A stretch of DNA of 64,000 nt, taken from Lactifluus volemus (taxonomy: Eukaryota > Basidiomycota > Agaricomycetes > Russulales > Russulaceae). Made by a program: the position numbers and the translations under genes. The stretch lies in assembly GCA_022376515.1 (NCBI GenBank), contig WTXI01000017.1:186001-250000 (forward strand), in the 5' to 3' direction. The notes below the pieces were generated by a model that was not told the origin of the DNA, did no database searches, and worked only from the letters and a program-made list of their open reading frames with translations. Shown in pieces: positions 47,181 to 58,974 of the stretch (positions are counted from its first letter, which is position 1; each line of letters begins with the position of its first letter).

Positions 47181-49591
47181 TCATTTCGCAGTCCGTAGCA
47201 AACGCGAAAATGTGCCCTCGATCATGATTTTCTTCATTATCGTAGGTTCTGGGGCTGGTGAATGTCGGATGTCAATAAATATGTCGATAACCTTTACGAG
47301 ACGAAGAAAAACACTTACGGTCTGTGAGGTTCTCCTCCTTCACCTTACGCTTGATACTATCCATCACTTCGTTGACCGACGAGCGATCCAGATCCCCACG
47401 TGCCTTCATCAAACTCTCCACAAACGCCAGATTCGGCCCGTGTACCTTTGCAAAGGACCAGAACGAGAGGAAAGCCAAGCTCTTCGATGCCTCGAGTAAC
47501 GAAAGTGTCAGTTCCACAACCTCAAAGTACGGCTCGAGCTCCTTCGAGGGCTTCATCGCGCTGAAGAACTTGAAAGCCTCTGAGACGTCGTCCTTGATCC
47601 GCTCCACGGCAGCAGGCATACGCAACTTCTGCGTGTTTGCAAGCGCAGTTAGGTACACGACGAGGAAAGCATCGAGCAAGTCTTCGACGAGCAGGTCGAG
47701 CAACGACGCGTTGAGGTATGTCTGGTAGTCCGACATGTAGTCTCGCATTGTCTCGATGATTTGCGTGATGGCCCCGTCGTACCACGGGCCCTGGAAGAGC
47801 TGCTTTGTGGCTGGCCGTAGGTCATTGAAGATGATGTCGATCAGCGTCTGTGTGCACTTCTTCGCAACATCGAGGTAACCGTCGATCGCATCATTCAGCC
47901 GCTCGTTGATCTGCACGCGGTACTTCTCCGAGACTAGTGGCTCTAGACGCGCAGCAAGCGCCTCCGCGTAGTCAGCCGACTTGATCTGGTCGTTCGCAAG
48001 CGCAATCACGTATTCGACGAGTCCGCCGGGGGTCTCTTCCGGACGCTCGGTCGTCTTCTTGTACTCGGCGTCGATGAGACGCGTCCACTGGTCCTGCACG
48101 CTCCGCATGACACGGTTCATTTCAGAGACCACACGCGCGAGGATCATGCCCTGCCCGCTTTCCATCGCCGCGTCCACTTGCTGGTTCACCATCTGGAAAA
48201 GAATGACCGCGCCTTGCATACCGTACTGTCCGTCTGCATCCAACTCTGGCGGCTCCGCGCGCGAAGTAAAATCGTTCACCTCAGTTTTCATGAGGTTAGT
48301 ACTCCACTCGTCAAGCTTCTTGACGATCAACTTGAGGTAATCGTTGATAAGGGACTGTTCATTGCCGCCGAGGAGTGGCGGCTCGAGTAATTCCGGAGGT
48401 ATCCCGAGCTCTTTCATGCTGTCCTTGTATTCTTTGAGCCACGCGTGTAGTGTGAGGAGAATAGACGCCTCTGGATCTGAGGCGACCAGTCTTTGAATGC
48501 TTGAGTTGAGTGCCTTGTGGTATTCGCGCACGAAGTGCGAATAAATGTCCCAGTCCTGAGGGAAGCAGGCAACAACGTCACGTTCGACGGCGATCAAGTC
48601 TTGATATACCCAGCCTAAATTCTCGAGGAACGCAATCGGATTCCTCTCGTTGCGGAGGTAAGCGGCGTCAAACTTGGCTTTTATAGTGTCGGATATAGTC
48701 TTCATGACCTTAGAACGATAATGTTTGAGCACCCGCGCGTTGGCCTGCATAGATTTAAATTTTGACGCTGCATCTAATTTAGCCGCTTTTTTGACGAGAC
48801 GTATTGCAATTGCCTTTTCCAAAATTAGCACAGAAGGCACACCAGGATATGACGGTCACCTTTTCGTCCTCTTTCCCTTCAAGCTCGGCAATCTTGACGA
48901 TTTTGACGATGACCTCGGGGTGACCAGCGCGGGCGAGGGGTAGTATATTTCGCGAAAGTTCCATTATGTACTCGTCAAACGCATCGATCACAGCTGAAAG
49001 CCTTTCAAACCTGCGAGTAAGCTTATTGCGCGATTCTGCCGACGCTTTTTTGGCCTGGTGCATAGTTTCATTACGGAAGTTCTCAAGTTGAGTGAGTTGG
49101 AGATGGATGGGGAGGAGGTTTGGCGCGGGGCCTAGAAGGTCCTCCTGGTCTGCGGAGAGCATTGCTTCGATACCATTAAGTCGTGACTTCATTTCCGAGA
49201 GATTGTTGATCATTTCCTCCGTTTGTTCGAAGTTTCTGTGTACCATTGATACCTACATATGGGTCAGAATGTCAAAAGGGATGAACTAGATGAGACGCAC
49301 CCGACTAATCTGGTCAAATGTGGATACCACGTTCTGAGGGTCAGTACACGTACGGTCAATGGTGACCATTTCATCCTTGATAGTCTGCACGTTGTTGCGG
49401 GTACTAAAGAGCTTGCGGAGACTCTCGCTGGTTACGCCGAGTTGCTCCTTTACGCCACTCTTGAGACGTATGTCAATAGATGCCTTCTCCTTTTCAAGCT
49501 TTTTGCGAAAGGCCGGGATCTTCATGAGGTCGTCGGGGGATTGAAGATATTCTCCAATGGCCTGTGCTGCAGATATAGTAGGTGCAGCCAT
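47181..49591 (-). CDS. SEC6: Exocyst complex component Sec6
   Basis: Four exons join in phase: 49591-49301, 49252-48860, 48813-47319 and 47254-47181, giving about 750 residues, near the usual Sec6 length. The start is MAAPTISAAQAIGEYLQSP. The N-terminal half is helical with coiled-coil character (NFEQTEEMINNLSEMKSRL, LTQLENFRNETMHQAKK). Family-typical stretches follow: FLENLGWVYQDLIAVERDVV, CFPQDWDIYSHFVREYH, QGPWYDGAITQIIETMRDY and FVESLMKARGDLDRSSVNEV. The last exon supplies PEPTIMKKIMIEGTFSRLL and TGA at 47181-47183. Sec6 is a core subunit of the octameric exocyst that tethers secretory vesicles at sites of polarised growth and septation. It shares a short divergent promoter with COQ6. No defects were seen. 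Confidence 0.93.
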
Positions 49592-49732
49592 GAGGGATAG
49601 TACAAGTACAAGTTTTTGTCAATGGAACTCGGGCCACAGTATCCAAGGTACTCGTGACAATAGGTGGGTCACCTGATCATCACCGCCGCTGAGCGAGACG
49701 CGCGGACTGGAGAACGCTTCACCACGCTCTAA
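49592..49732. promoter_or_regulatory. Divergent SEC6/COQ6 promoter, 141 bp
   Basis: The only sequence between the two start codons, so it must drive both genes. It has no evident TATA box, as expected for housekeeping genes. Confidence 0.6.
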
Positions 49733-51708
49733 ATGCTATTGCAAAGGTCCATCATACGCCATGCACTGTACAGCTCTCCATGCAGAAAATCACTTCGGGT
49801 ATCAGGCCGGTTCTATTCTCTCTCTAGGTCTGCAGGGCACGAGGATTGTGACGTTGTAATCGTTGGAGGTGGCCCGGCGGGTCTGGCGTTTGCAAGCGCC
49901 CTCGGTGCGCAGCCTTAACGTCTTGAAAGATTCATCTGTGCTGATAATTTCTTAGCTGCAATCAAAACTCTGAGGAGCTCTGTGAAAGTCGTCCTTGTAG
50001 AAGGCGGGGATTTGGACAAGGTTCGAGGCTGGGACATGCCTCCAGATGCATTCTCCAACCGAGTCGTGTCTCTTACAAATAGTTCGTTGGACTTCCTCGA
50101 TGGTGTGTCACGACTGCTATTCCAGTACAACTGCGATACTCATCATGCCAGAGATCGGTGCATGGGGACACGTTGATGTTGAGCGAACTGCTCCCATCGA
50201 GGACATGCAGGTATTATTATGCCTCTTTTTGTCTCTTACGGCTTATAATGTTTCAGGTCTGGGATGGCATCTCTGATGCACGGATCGACTTCAACGCAGC
50301 TGCCCTTGGAGTAGACAGAGGGGACGGACGTAGCCAAATGGCACGCCTCACAGAAACCTTAAACCTCCAGCGGGGTCTCCTCAGGAATCTTGGAGAACAA
50401 CCAAACTTCACCATACTTGACAATACAAAGGTTGAGAGGATCTTCGACGACGATATTTCAGGTGGAGGTTGGCCCATCGTCCAGCTCTCTAACGGAAGTG
50501 CTTTGCGAGCTCGACTTTTGGTGTGTTTTATGCCATCCCTGCGTATAACAGATTAACTAATACATATGGTAGGTTGGAGCTGATGGAATCAACTCCCCAG
50601 TACGCGCATATTCCAAGATTGACTCGTACGGTTGGGACTATCCCACCTGCGCCATCGTAGCCACCCTCCTACACCCCCCACGGACTTATATGCCCAACAC
50701 AACTGCCTACCAACGTTTTCTCCCGACAGGCCCAATCGCTTTTCTCCCTCTCTCCCCTAGGGCGTCTTCGCTTGTGTGGTCCACTTCACCGGCGTTAGCC
50801 TCTGTGCTCACGAAGGCTGATCCTGTGGCCCTCACAAGCATGATCAACGCTGCATTTCGCCTACCTGAGCCATCCGTGCGCTACATCCATCAGCGCCTGC
50901 TCGGAACGCCGCTCTCTCCCGAAGATCTGCGCGCTGAGATCGCGTTTCGTGAGCAAGCGCATGGTTTCGCGCCCTATTCCCCGCGCGCGTCTGCCAACGT
51001 CAATCCTGACGAGGCGAATGTTGGCATACCAGAACAAGACGCGGAGGCGTTCCCGCCGTTAGTTGCGAGCATTCAGCCAGGAACAGTCGCGTCCTTTCCT
51101 CTACGTTTCCGACATGCCGAGGAGTACATTGGCAAGAGGACGGCGCTCATTGGTGATGCAGCGCACATCATACATCCGCTTGCAGGACAAGGTCTAAACC
51201 TTGGACTCTCTGACGCCGCTGCGCTCGCGCGCTGCATACACACTGCTATCATGCATGGTGGTGATATTGGTATGCCGAAACCCCCTTCTCAAGAGTTGCT
51301 CATTAGCTAACGCAAATATCGCTCGACCCAGGTTCTCACACGACACTCGTCCCCTACGCTCGGGAACGCTACTTTGAGAACCACAAGATGATGTCTGCGG
51401 TGGACAAGTTGCACAAGCTCTACGCGAGCACAGCGCCTCCCATCGTGTGGGCACGCAGTACTGGACTCGAAGTTCTCAACGAGCTCGACGCGTTCAAGGC
51501 GGGCATCCTAGGTGCAGCAGGTGGACAATCCAGTGCCTCTAGAGGCCCGGGATTCTTATGGGATACAGTTACCAGAGGTGTGGAGACGATCGTTGGTGGG
51601 GCTCAGGTTGCGCAGTCTGTGGGGAGTGGTTTGAAATCGGCCGCGGGGCGCGTGCTACAGCAGCTTGCGACAGCAGCATCTGGACCTAGTACTGATCGAA
51701 AAACATGA
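49733..51708 (+). CDS. COQ6: Ubiquinone biosynthesis FAD-dependent monooxygenase Coq6
   Basis: Six exons in phase: 49733-49904, 49956-50102, 50152-50210, 50257-50520, 50573-51269 and 51332-51708, giving 571 residues. The N-terminus (MLLQRSIIRHALYSSPCRK) is Arg/Ser-rich with no acidic residues, like a mitochondrial presequence. FAD motifs: DVVIVGGGPAGLAFASAL (residues about 40-57), GADGINSPVR after exon 4, and IGDAAHIIHPLAGQGLNLG near residue 440. Family segments FSNRVVSLT and IGAWGHVD are present. Coq6 hydroxylates the ring of the ubiquinone precursor in the inner mitochondrial membrane complex. The C-terminal extension after ERYFENH (VDKLHKLYASTAPPIVWARS) is typical. The last exon and its flank have been copied twice elsewhere in the window. 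Confidence 0.93.
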
Positions 51709-52600
51709 GTTGATTATGCAGAGATGGTGCGTTACCACGATGCGAGCCATTGTTTCTCTGGAAGATGGCTGGGCATGAATGTGGCTTAAGGGACCATCCT
51801 AAATGCATTTTTATCTGATGGCATGACCTTGATCGATTGACTGTGCGGTCGTGTGGTACCTGATCAAGATTAATACTGAGTGGGCTGGAAGTAGTAATGC
51901 AATACCTTTTTGGATTTGATCCTCGCTTGGGATTTCAGTCAGGAGATTCACTTACAGATATTTTATAAACTCATACGATGCATACGAAGAGTTCGCGGGC
52001 ATCATTGTCTACTGACAACCATGTCTATTTGTAGTGAACACATGTAAATACATTCCTTGCAGCTGATTACAATGTATTAGACCAGATTTTGTTGCGACCT
52101 GCTTACGGTCTTTGTTTACGTTTACGTGTGCTTTCCGCACAACTAAGATGATGAAAACGGTGAATACTAGAAGCGCCGACGGTGTCGGCCTCGACCTTGC
52201 TTGAATTTGCATGAAGCAGTGAAGGTCATTCCCTTTTTCCATTGCCTATTTCTGGATCTTGCATTTGATTCTCTCCATCTGCCTCGTTGCATCCCTAATA
52301 TCCCCACTCCGCACAGTAATCCATGCCCATCAGTGCCTCTTCATCATCTACACCAACGCCACCAATTGGCCAATCTAATGGCATGCAATTTGCTTACCAA
52401 AAATGATGAAAAGAACAGGTATGTGCCGCACACAAAGGTACCACGAGCGCAACATTATGCATAGGGTCAGTTGAACAAGCACGCTCAGCGAGTCGTCCAT
52501 GGGAATATCATACCCCATATCAGTACGCCTACCGACACCTCTTCCCCCATTTCTCCAACCTTGGCAATCACCTCAACATGTTCCTCCTCATGCCACATTT
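51709..52600. other. COQ6 downstream flank and unassigned DNA
   Basis: 51709-52065 is the flank that is also present behind the COQ6 tail copy at 58 kb. At 52172-52201 lies a short motif shared with the insert at 37.76 kb. Further short frames were not recognised. Confidence 0.45.
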
Positions 52601-52604
52601 CGAG

Positions 52605-53028
52605 ATCGGACGGTGAGGGAAAGGAGAATAAGCCAGAGTTACTTTACATACTCAACCTAGTCTGGACAGAACACGATAAGAGCGTTCGAAGGTGAGTGTC
52701 ATTACGCGTACGTCGCTCACCCAATCATGGCTTTTTCAGAGGTGCGGTAGTGAAAGCCATGGCAATATGTACTACACCCCATCCCTTCATCCAGATGTTC
52801 AAGTTGCGCATCCTAAACACTCCAACTTGATTTGACCAATCGTTGACATATCTTTGGCTAGCCCGTACTCCTCCTGGCTCTTGACGACTATTTCTCTTCA
52901 CCGTCACAAGACTGTTTGGCGCGATTGTTCGATGCCATCAACTCGATGAATCTCTCCGCCGCTCCGGTCTTGATGTGTTCAGAGGCTCATCTTGCGTAAT
53001 TCGGAACGCAAGGACGTCTTTATCGAAA
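52605..53028 (+). pseudogene. Fragment of a DENN/Afi1 (stabilisation of polarity axis) protein
   Basis: Reads GEGKENKPELLYILNLVW, TEHDKSVRR, an apparent intron (TGAGTGTC...TTTCAG), then GAVVKAMAICTTPHPFIQMFK. After a stop-containing gap come LLALDDYFSSPSQDC and LARLFDAINSMNLSAAPVL, and after a one-base shift LILRNSERKDVFIE. This matches the C-terminal part of fungal Afi1/DENN proteins that link Arf3 to polarity, from memory of the family. It ends abruptly at about 53028, where a minus-strand BCS1 fragment begins. Confidence 0.55.
52934..53012 (+). repeat. 79-bp inverted repeat, left arm
   Basis: Runs from GCCATCAACTCGATG to TTCGGAACGCAAG; perfect or nearly perfect reverse complement of 53639-53717. 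The arm is part of the Afi1 coding fragment. Confidence 0.85.
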
Positions 53029-53029
53029 A

Positions 53030-53338
53030 CCCGAAGGTTGCCGTTATGAAGAAGCGGTCCACAAGTCTCGTGTAAGACATAGAATACAGACGACGAAAAG
53101 TCTCGAAGGCGCCACCGAGAACAATGAGTTTGAGGTAGTCACGAAAAGCAGAGAAAGAAGATATGAACTCGAACAATGAGAAAAAGCCACTCTGCGTCTG
53201 TAACGGCAAGGTATACGGCATTGCATTCTGGGTTGCATTTGTAAACGAGGTATTTAGAACATCAGTTGTCTCTACGGTGCTGTTCAGCAGCGCAAAGAGA
53301 GGCTGAAAGAGGGACGTGAACTGGAAGTTTGAGACCAT
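53030..53338 (-). pseudogene. Isolated N-terminal exon of a BCS1-like AAA ATPase
   Basis: The frame reads MVSNFQFTSLFQPLFALLNS, a hydrophobic segment, LKLIVLGGAFETFRRLY, then YTRLVDRFFITATF, where it departs from the family. BCS1 proteins have an N-terminal membrane anchor and the DRFF(I)TA(T/E)F motif before the BCS1-N domain. No Walker motifs or AAA domain follow, because the sequence switches into the Afi1 fragment. The upstream 300 bp may be the BCS1 5' flank. Confidence 0.65.
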
Positions 53339-53638
53339 GATACGATGACACGACCAGGTTAACCAGGTTCTGCTTATATACCGTTCGCATCAAGCGCAGT
53401 TGTATGATAACGAGATGTGAGCATAAATTTGCAGTGACTCGGGTTTGAGGCTGCGCTAGGGCACAGGAACAGCCTGAGACATTGTCGAAGTGAGGATGAC
53501 CAGGTGACTCGACTGCAACCGGCGGTCCACGTCCCCGGTCCATCACCGGATTCAGGGCAAGCATCCTTCCCAGAATAGCAATACTGTATCATCGCCCTTT
53601 GCTTCATTCTCGCTTCTCCACAGTGCTGGGGAAGCTCA

Positions 53639-53717
53639 CTTGCGTTCCGAATTACGCAAGATGAGCCTCTGAACACATCAAGACCGGAGCGGCGGAGAGA
53701 TTCATCGAGTTGATGGC
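53639..53717 (-). repeat. 79-bp inverted repeat, right arm
   Basis: Reverse complement of 52934-53012. It is the same 26-codon Afi1 piece, here on the minus strand. Confidence 0.85.
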
Positions 53718-54537
53718 CCCCTCGACGACTACGAATGCCTTAAATCAATCTCATGCAAGCTCCCCCGAGGGGTTGGCACCGGGCAGCAGACAATCAACTA
53801 CGTCTCGGGCGCATTAGATAGCATCATCCCTTCGATTGCAAGCATTCCTGGTTAATCGACCGTGTCATAATCTCCAGTGCTCCGCCCAGGGCGGGGATCT
53901 CAATGTCCTGGTATAAAATCGGCATCTTCACATCTGCATCCGTAATTGCCACCGACGTGGGATGGTAATTCGCCAAAAGGCTAAAGGCGAATTGCTAATC
54001 CCAGCGCGACAACGAGCCGCTAATTTGGTATCTCTATCTTTCACGAGGAAAACATGCGGTCCCGATAGCGCTCCCACTTGCGACTCCGTGAGGGGTGTGG
54101 TCGCAGGGTCCTCGGAGCTACATGCGGATGACACTTAGTTGATCATAAGCGCTTTAGTATCCCTCATTCCAATGGATCGAAAACGGTGAATACTTAGCTG
54201 TGCCCGCTTTGATTAATAGTAATGTATGACTGTGTGATCTATAAGTTTTCATGCTGGCGCTAGGGCACTATACTGTATACCGGGTTGTTCGAAATGTCAT
54301 TTCTGACGACTTACTGTACTGTAACTTTCCCACCTGCATCTGAGTCAGAAATCTGATGCATTATTCAGCTACTTTGGCAAAGCTTGTTTGTACCAGCTTC
54401 CACATGTAAACAAAGATTGTAAGCAGAGCACAACAATCGAGCTGTAATAACGTAGACCAAATATGGCAGGAGGGTGACTGGGGAACTCCCGGAGAAAATC
54501 AGCCGGCAAACGTCCGGGGGACCCACAAGTCCCGGTG
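53718..54537. other. Unassigned stretch
   Basis: Short frames only. GAAAACGGTGAATACT at 54180-54195 recurs near 52155, hinting at another small shared segment. Confidence 0.35.
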
Positions 54538-56975
54538 ACCGAATAAGGAAGGAGATAGATAGCATCTGTCCCTGTGGTAGCCGATGCCCCGTCCCTGTTG
54601 TAGCAGAGATGCGTGTTATAGTTGAGGAACCAGTTCCTAGCATCGCCTTATCATTTTTTCCCTCTCACCTCATAACATACCAACCAAACCCTCACAACAC
54701 CTTCCCCAACAATTCATAGAGCACATGCCGTCGCAACGTCACTCAAGGATTAATGTCGCGCGTATGCCCCTCTTCAACAGGTCTACACACATGCATATGG
54801 GTTAACTGCCTTATAGGAAGGGCCCTGTCTTTCTTCCACTTCTTTCGCAAAGACAGATCCCACCAAAAGCCAAGCGAGACAACTCAGAAAACCCAGTCAA
54901 AGCCGCAAATTGGCCAGACTGGGGATACCGCAGAACGGAATCTCACCTGGAGGGAATGGTGTCAGATGTGGGAGGACCGACGCTGACTTCCCGAGATTCA
55001 GTCAAAGAAGGACCAGAAGTCACCATTTCCCGAGCACCTTACCTATCCTCACACTATCGCTCGGTCTTTACCTCAATGTACCTATACACGATTCCTGATG
55101 CTGCGTTTTGATTCCTCACCGTCTCATTTACGGTGCTGAAGTACATGACTGATAAATGCGTTCTAAAGCAATCGAATCACTTTAACTCGGGTTGCGAGCT
55201 GCCACCTTGGCAGCAGCGCATAGCGGCCAGTGGTTGTACGCAACGGGCCGGTGATTGGGTAAAAATCATCACGTGCCATTTCTAGGAGGGGCTAGGCCTC
55301 AGCAATCGCGATCTGCTGGTAAGGACAGTTTCTTCTCCACTATTTTTTGCTTGCAAGGGTTGTGCATCATGAAAAAGCTGTGTTCAGAGCGCCGCCACGG
55401 CACGCAAAGCGATGGAGTAGCCTGTATACACAACACGAAAAACAAAAATGATGAGCGACAGGCAACCCTTCGAATCGAACTCATCGGGGGTTGTAAGCGA
55501 GGTTCCAGCTTTCTTTCAGGGCCAGTCACTGGATCTGGGAGGAACACGGTATGAGAGAGAAGGGAAAGATCCCGCCTTCTTGTGCTGTATACCAAAGGTT
55601 TGGGGACAGTTAGTTCGCCATTGATTGTTGACGGATGATGATGCGTGGACGTTACAAACCCCCTCTTGTGTCGTGATTTTTCATATCATCTATGATCGTT
55701 AGCTAGTACTTTGGCGGAATTGAGTCGAAAACAGTACCGACCGTATTGAAGGTTCGCTTGTGGACCTTACAAGGGTCCCCCAGTCTGGACTTTCTGCGTG
55801 ACTGGTGAGTGGCTGCTTTGTAGTGGAAGAGCACATATTCTACTCCAACCTTCGGCTACACTGACACGAGACGTAGCATGCAAACCCTCAGCCTCAGAGG
55901 GCCCGGAAGGGGGGCTTTGATATGCCAAGTGGTTCGATGTTGATATGACGATGGAGATTATATAGAAAAGGATAGGATGACTTCGACTTACGACTGCATG
56001 CTACTGCATCTTCAAATACAAGGTCGTACCGACTCGGATACGGTGTGACAACTACATGGGAGGAAGGGGACGGAGGTTGCAACCGCTTAGCTAAGAAAAA
56101 GGAAGAGGGGACAGAGAGACGTACATCTCACCCGACCAAAAGAAGCACACCAGGAATAACTCGTCGCGGCACAGCGAGCGACGTACTCGACAGTGAAGAA
56201 CGGCACGAGGCTGGTTTCAGGGCTGAATCAATGGGCCCCCCAGCAAGGAGTGGGACACGGGCACGGTCCCCAGTATGGTGACGAGCGGGGGAAAGAGATG
56301 AGCACGGTGGCAAGAACGTGCACAAGCACCGCCGTGGGCGAGGAGTTGGGCCGCTCGAGCAGGTTATAGAGGTCCGGGGGAGATGACACATGGATGTGCC
56401 AATCGGGAAGGTGCTCTTCGTCGTGGGAATTTCGAGATCAGGTTCGTCGTCCCGCGGCGGACTGACTTCTGTGGCGCAACATTCCCGCGCCTGCCCGATG
56501 ACAGTCCTCTGCCAGTTTTCACTCTGAAAGACTACAAAGAGATTTCAGAATATTTCATTTCATAAACAAGTCTATGTCTTTTTAAATAAACGTTTCATCT
56601 GCAGAAGCGAACAGTCACTTCACAATTTGCAGAGTGCATCTTGGCTTATTTTCCCGAGTTGGTCGTTCTCAAGTTTTGTCCAACGCAAGCTCATGTAGAG
56701 AGGCATATAACGCATTCATGGACTACCTCAACTGACACGACTAGTACAACCATGACAAATGTCGATCTTTTCCAGTCCTACCACGACTGCAAGAAAGCGT
56801 GGGTTCGTCTAATCGCTCCCTTGTGTCCGTCGCATGCTAACTACTTCTTGAGATAGAGATATGCAAGGCTGACTGCCTCGCCGGTAGATATCAACTAACG
56901 CTCTATTGCCTTCTGCCTATCCTCAGAAACCCCACCGTTGATGCAGCAAGTTCCATCAACAATCCCAACCAGGGG
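54538..56975 (+). repeat. Dispersed unit U, copy 1 (about 2.4 kb)
   Basis: Starts at CGAATAAGGAAGG and ends near GCAGCAAGTTCCATC..CAATCCCAACC. It is homologous over nearly its full length to 61573-64000 and in part to 58975-60800. Landmarks shared: CCCCAACAATTCATA, GGGTTAACTGC, AAGGGCCCTGTCTTTCTTCC, GGATGATGATGCGTGGACG, CAGTCTGGACTTTC and CGGCACAGYGAGCGACGTAC. Short frames in it differ between copies, so no conserved protein is evident. Confidence 0.8.
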
Positions 56976-57387
56976 TCAGTACGTGTCAATATCCTTCTCC
57001 CCAGCTTGCATTTCACGCCCCGTACAACTGAAGGCCGCGGTGCAATTTATCGTCGACCTATGTCACAATTCCGCTCAGTTTACCCTCTCCATACTCCGTC
57101 CTCGCTCATGGCACTCATATGAGAACTCGGAATTCGTGCCGAATGACGTTCGTTACTCAACTTCCTCAACTTCCTCTCTTTTCCCATTCCCATCATTCTC
57201 ACTTCTCGTTTCAGACTAGCCTGAGGAGAAGGCAGTGAGTGCCTTTTGGAGACTTGTCCTCCCATATGATAGTAATTTGGGGAGACAAGTCTCCAAAAGC
57301 ATCATCTCTAACCTTCAGACTACTCGGCTAGATGCCGTTATCTCAAGCTATCTTAGGGAGACGCGATATTCACAAACGGACTATCGC
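56976..57387. other. Sequence present only in the 57-kb copy
   Basis: About 390 bp between U copy 1 and the spacer. It is missing from the inverted counterpart at 35.0 kb, so it is either an insertion here or a deletion there. It contains the hairpin at 57243-57300. Confidence 0.55.
57243..57300. repeat. Perfect-looking hairpin, about 20-bp stem
   Basis: CTTTTGGAGACTTGTC and its complement GACAAGTCTCCAAAAG flank a loop of about 22 bases that itself contains CCC...GGGG. Could be a transcript hairpin or the two ends of a tiny foldback element. Confidence 0.65.
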
Positions 57388-57745
57388 AGTTGCCACGCCA
57401 GATCAAATGACATGTGAGGACGGGATGTACAATTTCTCCTCTTAGACCAACAAGTCGGCTTGCGTTCGTTGCAACTTCAGGAAGCCCATACTCATTTGTG
57501 GTGCGTCGCTCCACGTGGGCGTTCATATCGAAAAAAAAACAAAACGATCGGAACATTAAGCCGCAATTTCCAAAGAAGTTGCCAAAAGAAAGGGAAAGAA
57601 TGGCGGGTGTGTCGCAGGACAGACGAGCGCGGTCGCAATCTCGCATCCAAAGACATGTGAGGTTTGGACACCCGAACAGTTCGATAGGAGTGGTGAGGCT
57701 TGTACAAGTCCAAAAAGGTTTCCTTCAGGTTCCTGATGGCTCACT
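57388..57745 (+). repeat. Spacer segment shared with 34741-35015
   Basis: Direct-orientation copy, with small indels including a poly-A stretch at about 57530-57540. Confidence 0.65.
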
Positions 57746-58480
57746 GCCTAGCTAACGCAAAGGTTGCTCGACCCAGGTTCTTACACGACACTCGTCCCGT
57801 ATGCTGGGGAACGCTACTTTGAGAACCACAGGATGATGTCTGCGGTGGACAAGTTGCACAAGCTCTACGCAAGCACGGCACCTCCCATCATGTGGGCGCG
57901 CAGTACTGGGGCTCGAAGTTCTCAACGAGCTCGACGCGTTCAAGGCGGGCATCCTAGGTGCCGCAGGTGGACAATCCAGTACCCTCCGCAGCCCGGGATT
58001 CTTATGGGACACAGTTGCCAGAGGTGTGGAGACGGTCGTTGGTGGGGCTCAGGTTGCCGAGGCTGTGAGGAGCGGTTTGAAGTCGGCCGCGGGGCGCGTG
58101 CTACAGCAGCTTGCGACAACAGCCTCTGGGCCTGGTACTGATCGAAAAACATGAATTGCCGAGATGGGCGTGGATTGAGGTTACCATGATGTGAGCCATT
58201 GTTTCCCAGGGATAGGCGTGAATGTGGCTTAAGGGGCCGTTCTGATACTTAGTGGGTTACAAGTGATGCAATACCTTCTCGTGTCCTTCACTCCTCCCTC
58301 CATCGTCACCTATTCACATCTCCTCATTTTAGATTTGATTCTAGCTTAGGATTGAGTCGGGAGATCCTGACAAATATTTTATGACTTATACGAAGCATAC
58401 GGAGAATTCGCGAGCATCATCCACTGAGAACTGGCTCAAATGAAATGTTAGCAAATACATGTAAATACATTACTTAATAA
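57746..58480 (+). pseudogene. COQ6 tail copy with 3' flank
   Basis: Homologous to 51290-52065: the end of the last COQ6 intron, the last exon and about 350 bp of downstream flank. An inserted base in AGTACTGGGGCTCG, relative to the gene's AGTACTGGACTCG, shifts the frame after MWARSTG. The rest of the exon sequence, through to the same region as the COQ6 stop, is still recognisable. Confidence 0.8.
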
Positions 58481-58619
58481 CGTAGTCCAAATGTGGGGGA
58501 TGGGACACTGGTGCACGTGGACGGTGTGTGTGTTAAAGCACGTAGAGGACGGACGGACGCTTTGGGGGAAGGGAGACTGGGTCGTCATGGCCTTCTTTTT
58601 CGGCCATTGTATGAGTAAT

Positions 58620-58955
58620 GAAGGTCGGCAAGGAAAGTGCACGCTTCGCTTAAGGGGTGCTTAGGGAGAGAGCAAGATTCATCAGGGTCGGCCCGAGGAA
58701 AGAGCACGCCTCGCTTAACGGGCGCTTAATGTGCAAGATTCATCAGGGTCGGGTTCATCAGGGTCAGCAGGGAAAGAGCACGCCTCGCTTAAGGGAGAAA
58801 GCAAGATCATGATTCATCAGGGTCGGCTCGGGCAAGGAAAGAGCACGCATCGCTTAACGGGCGCTTAAGGAGAGAGCAAGATTCATCCGGGTCGGCAAGG
58901 AAGAGGACGCTTTGCTTAAGGAGCTCTTAAGGAGAGAGCAAGATCCCTCAGGTCG
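58620..58955. repeat. Minisatellite, units of about 60-70 bp
   Basis: About five irregular units built on GGAAAGAGCACGCCTCGCTT, AACGGGCGCTTAAGGAGAG and AGCAAGATTCATCAGGGTCGG. Units vary in length by internal loss or doubling, for example the extra GTTCATCAGGGTC near 58750. Confidence 0.8.
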
Positions 58956-58974
58956 TGATATCCCTGCATTGCCC

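Noticed and set aside
47324..48390. Several plus-strand frames opposite SEC6
   Set aside because: Shadows of the well-supported SEC6 exon.
55440..55500. TTCGAATCGAACTC resembling a tRNA T-loop
   Set aside because: No cloverleaf could be drawn around it, and it recurs as part of unit U.
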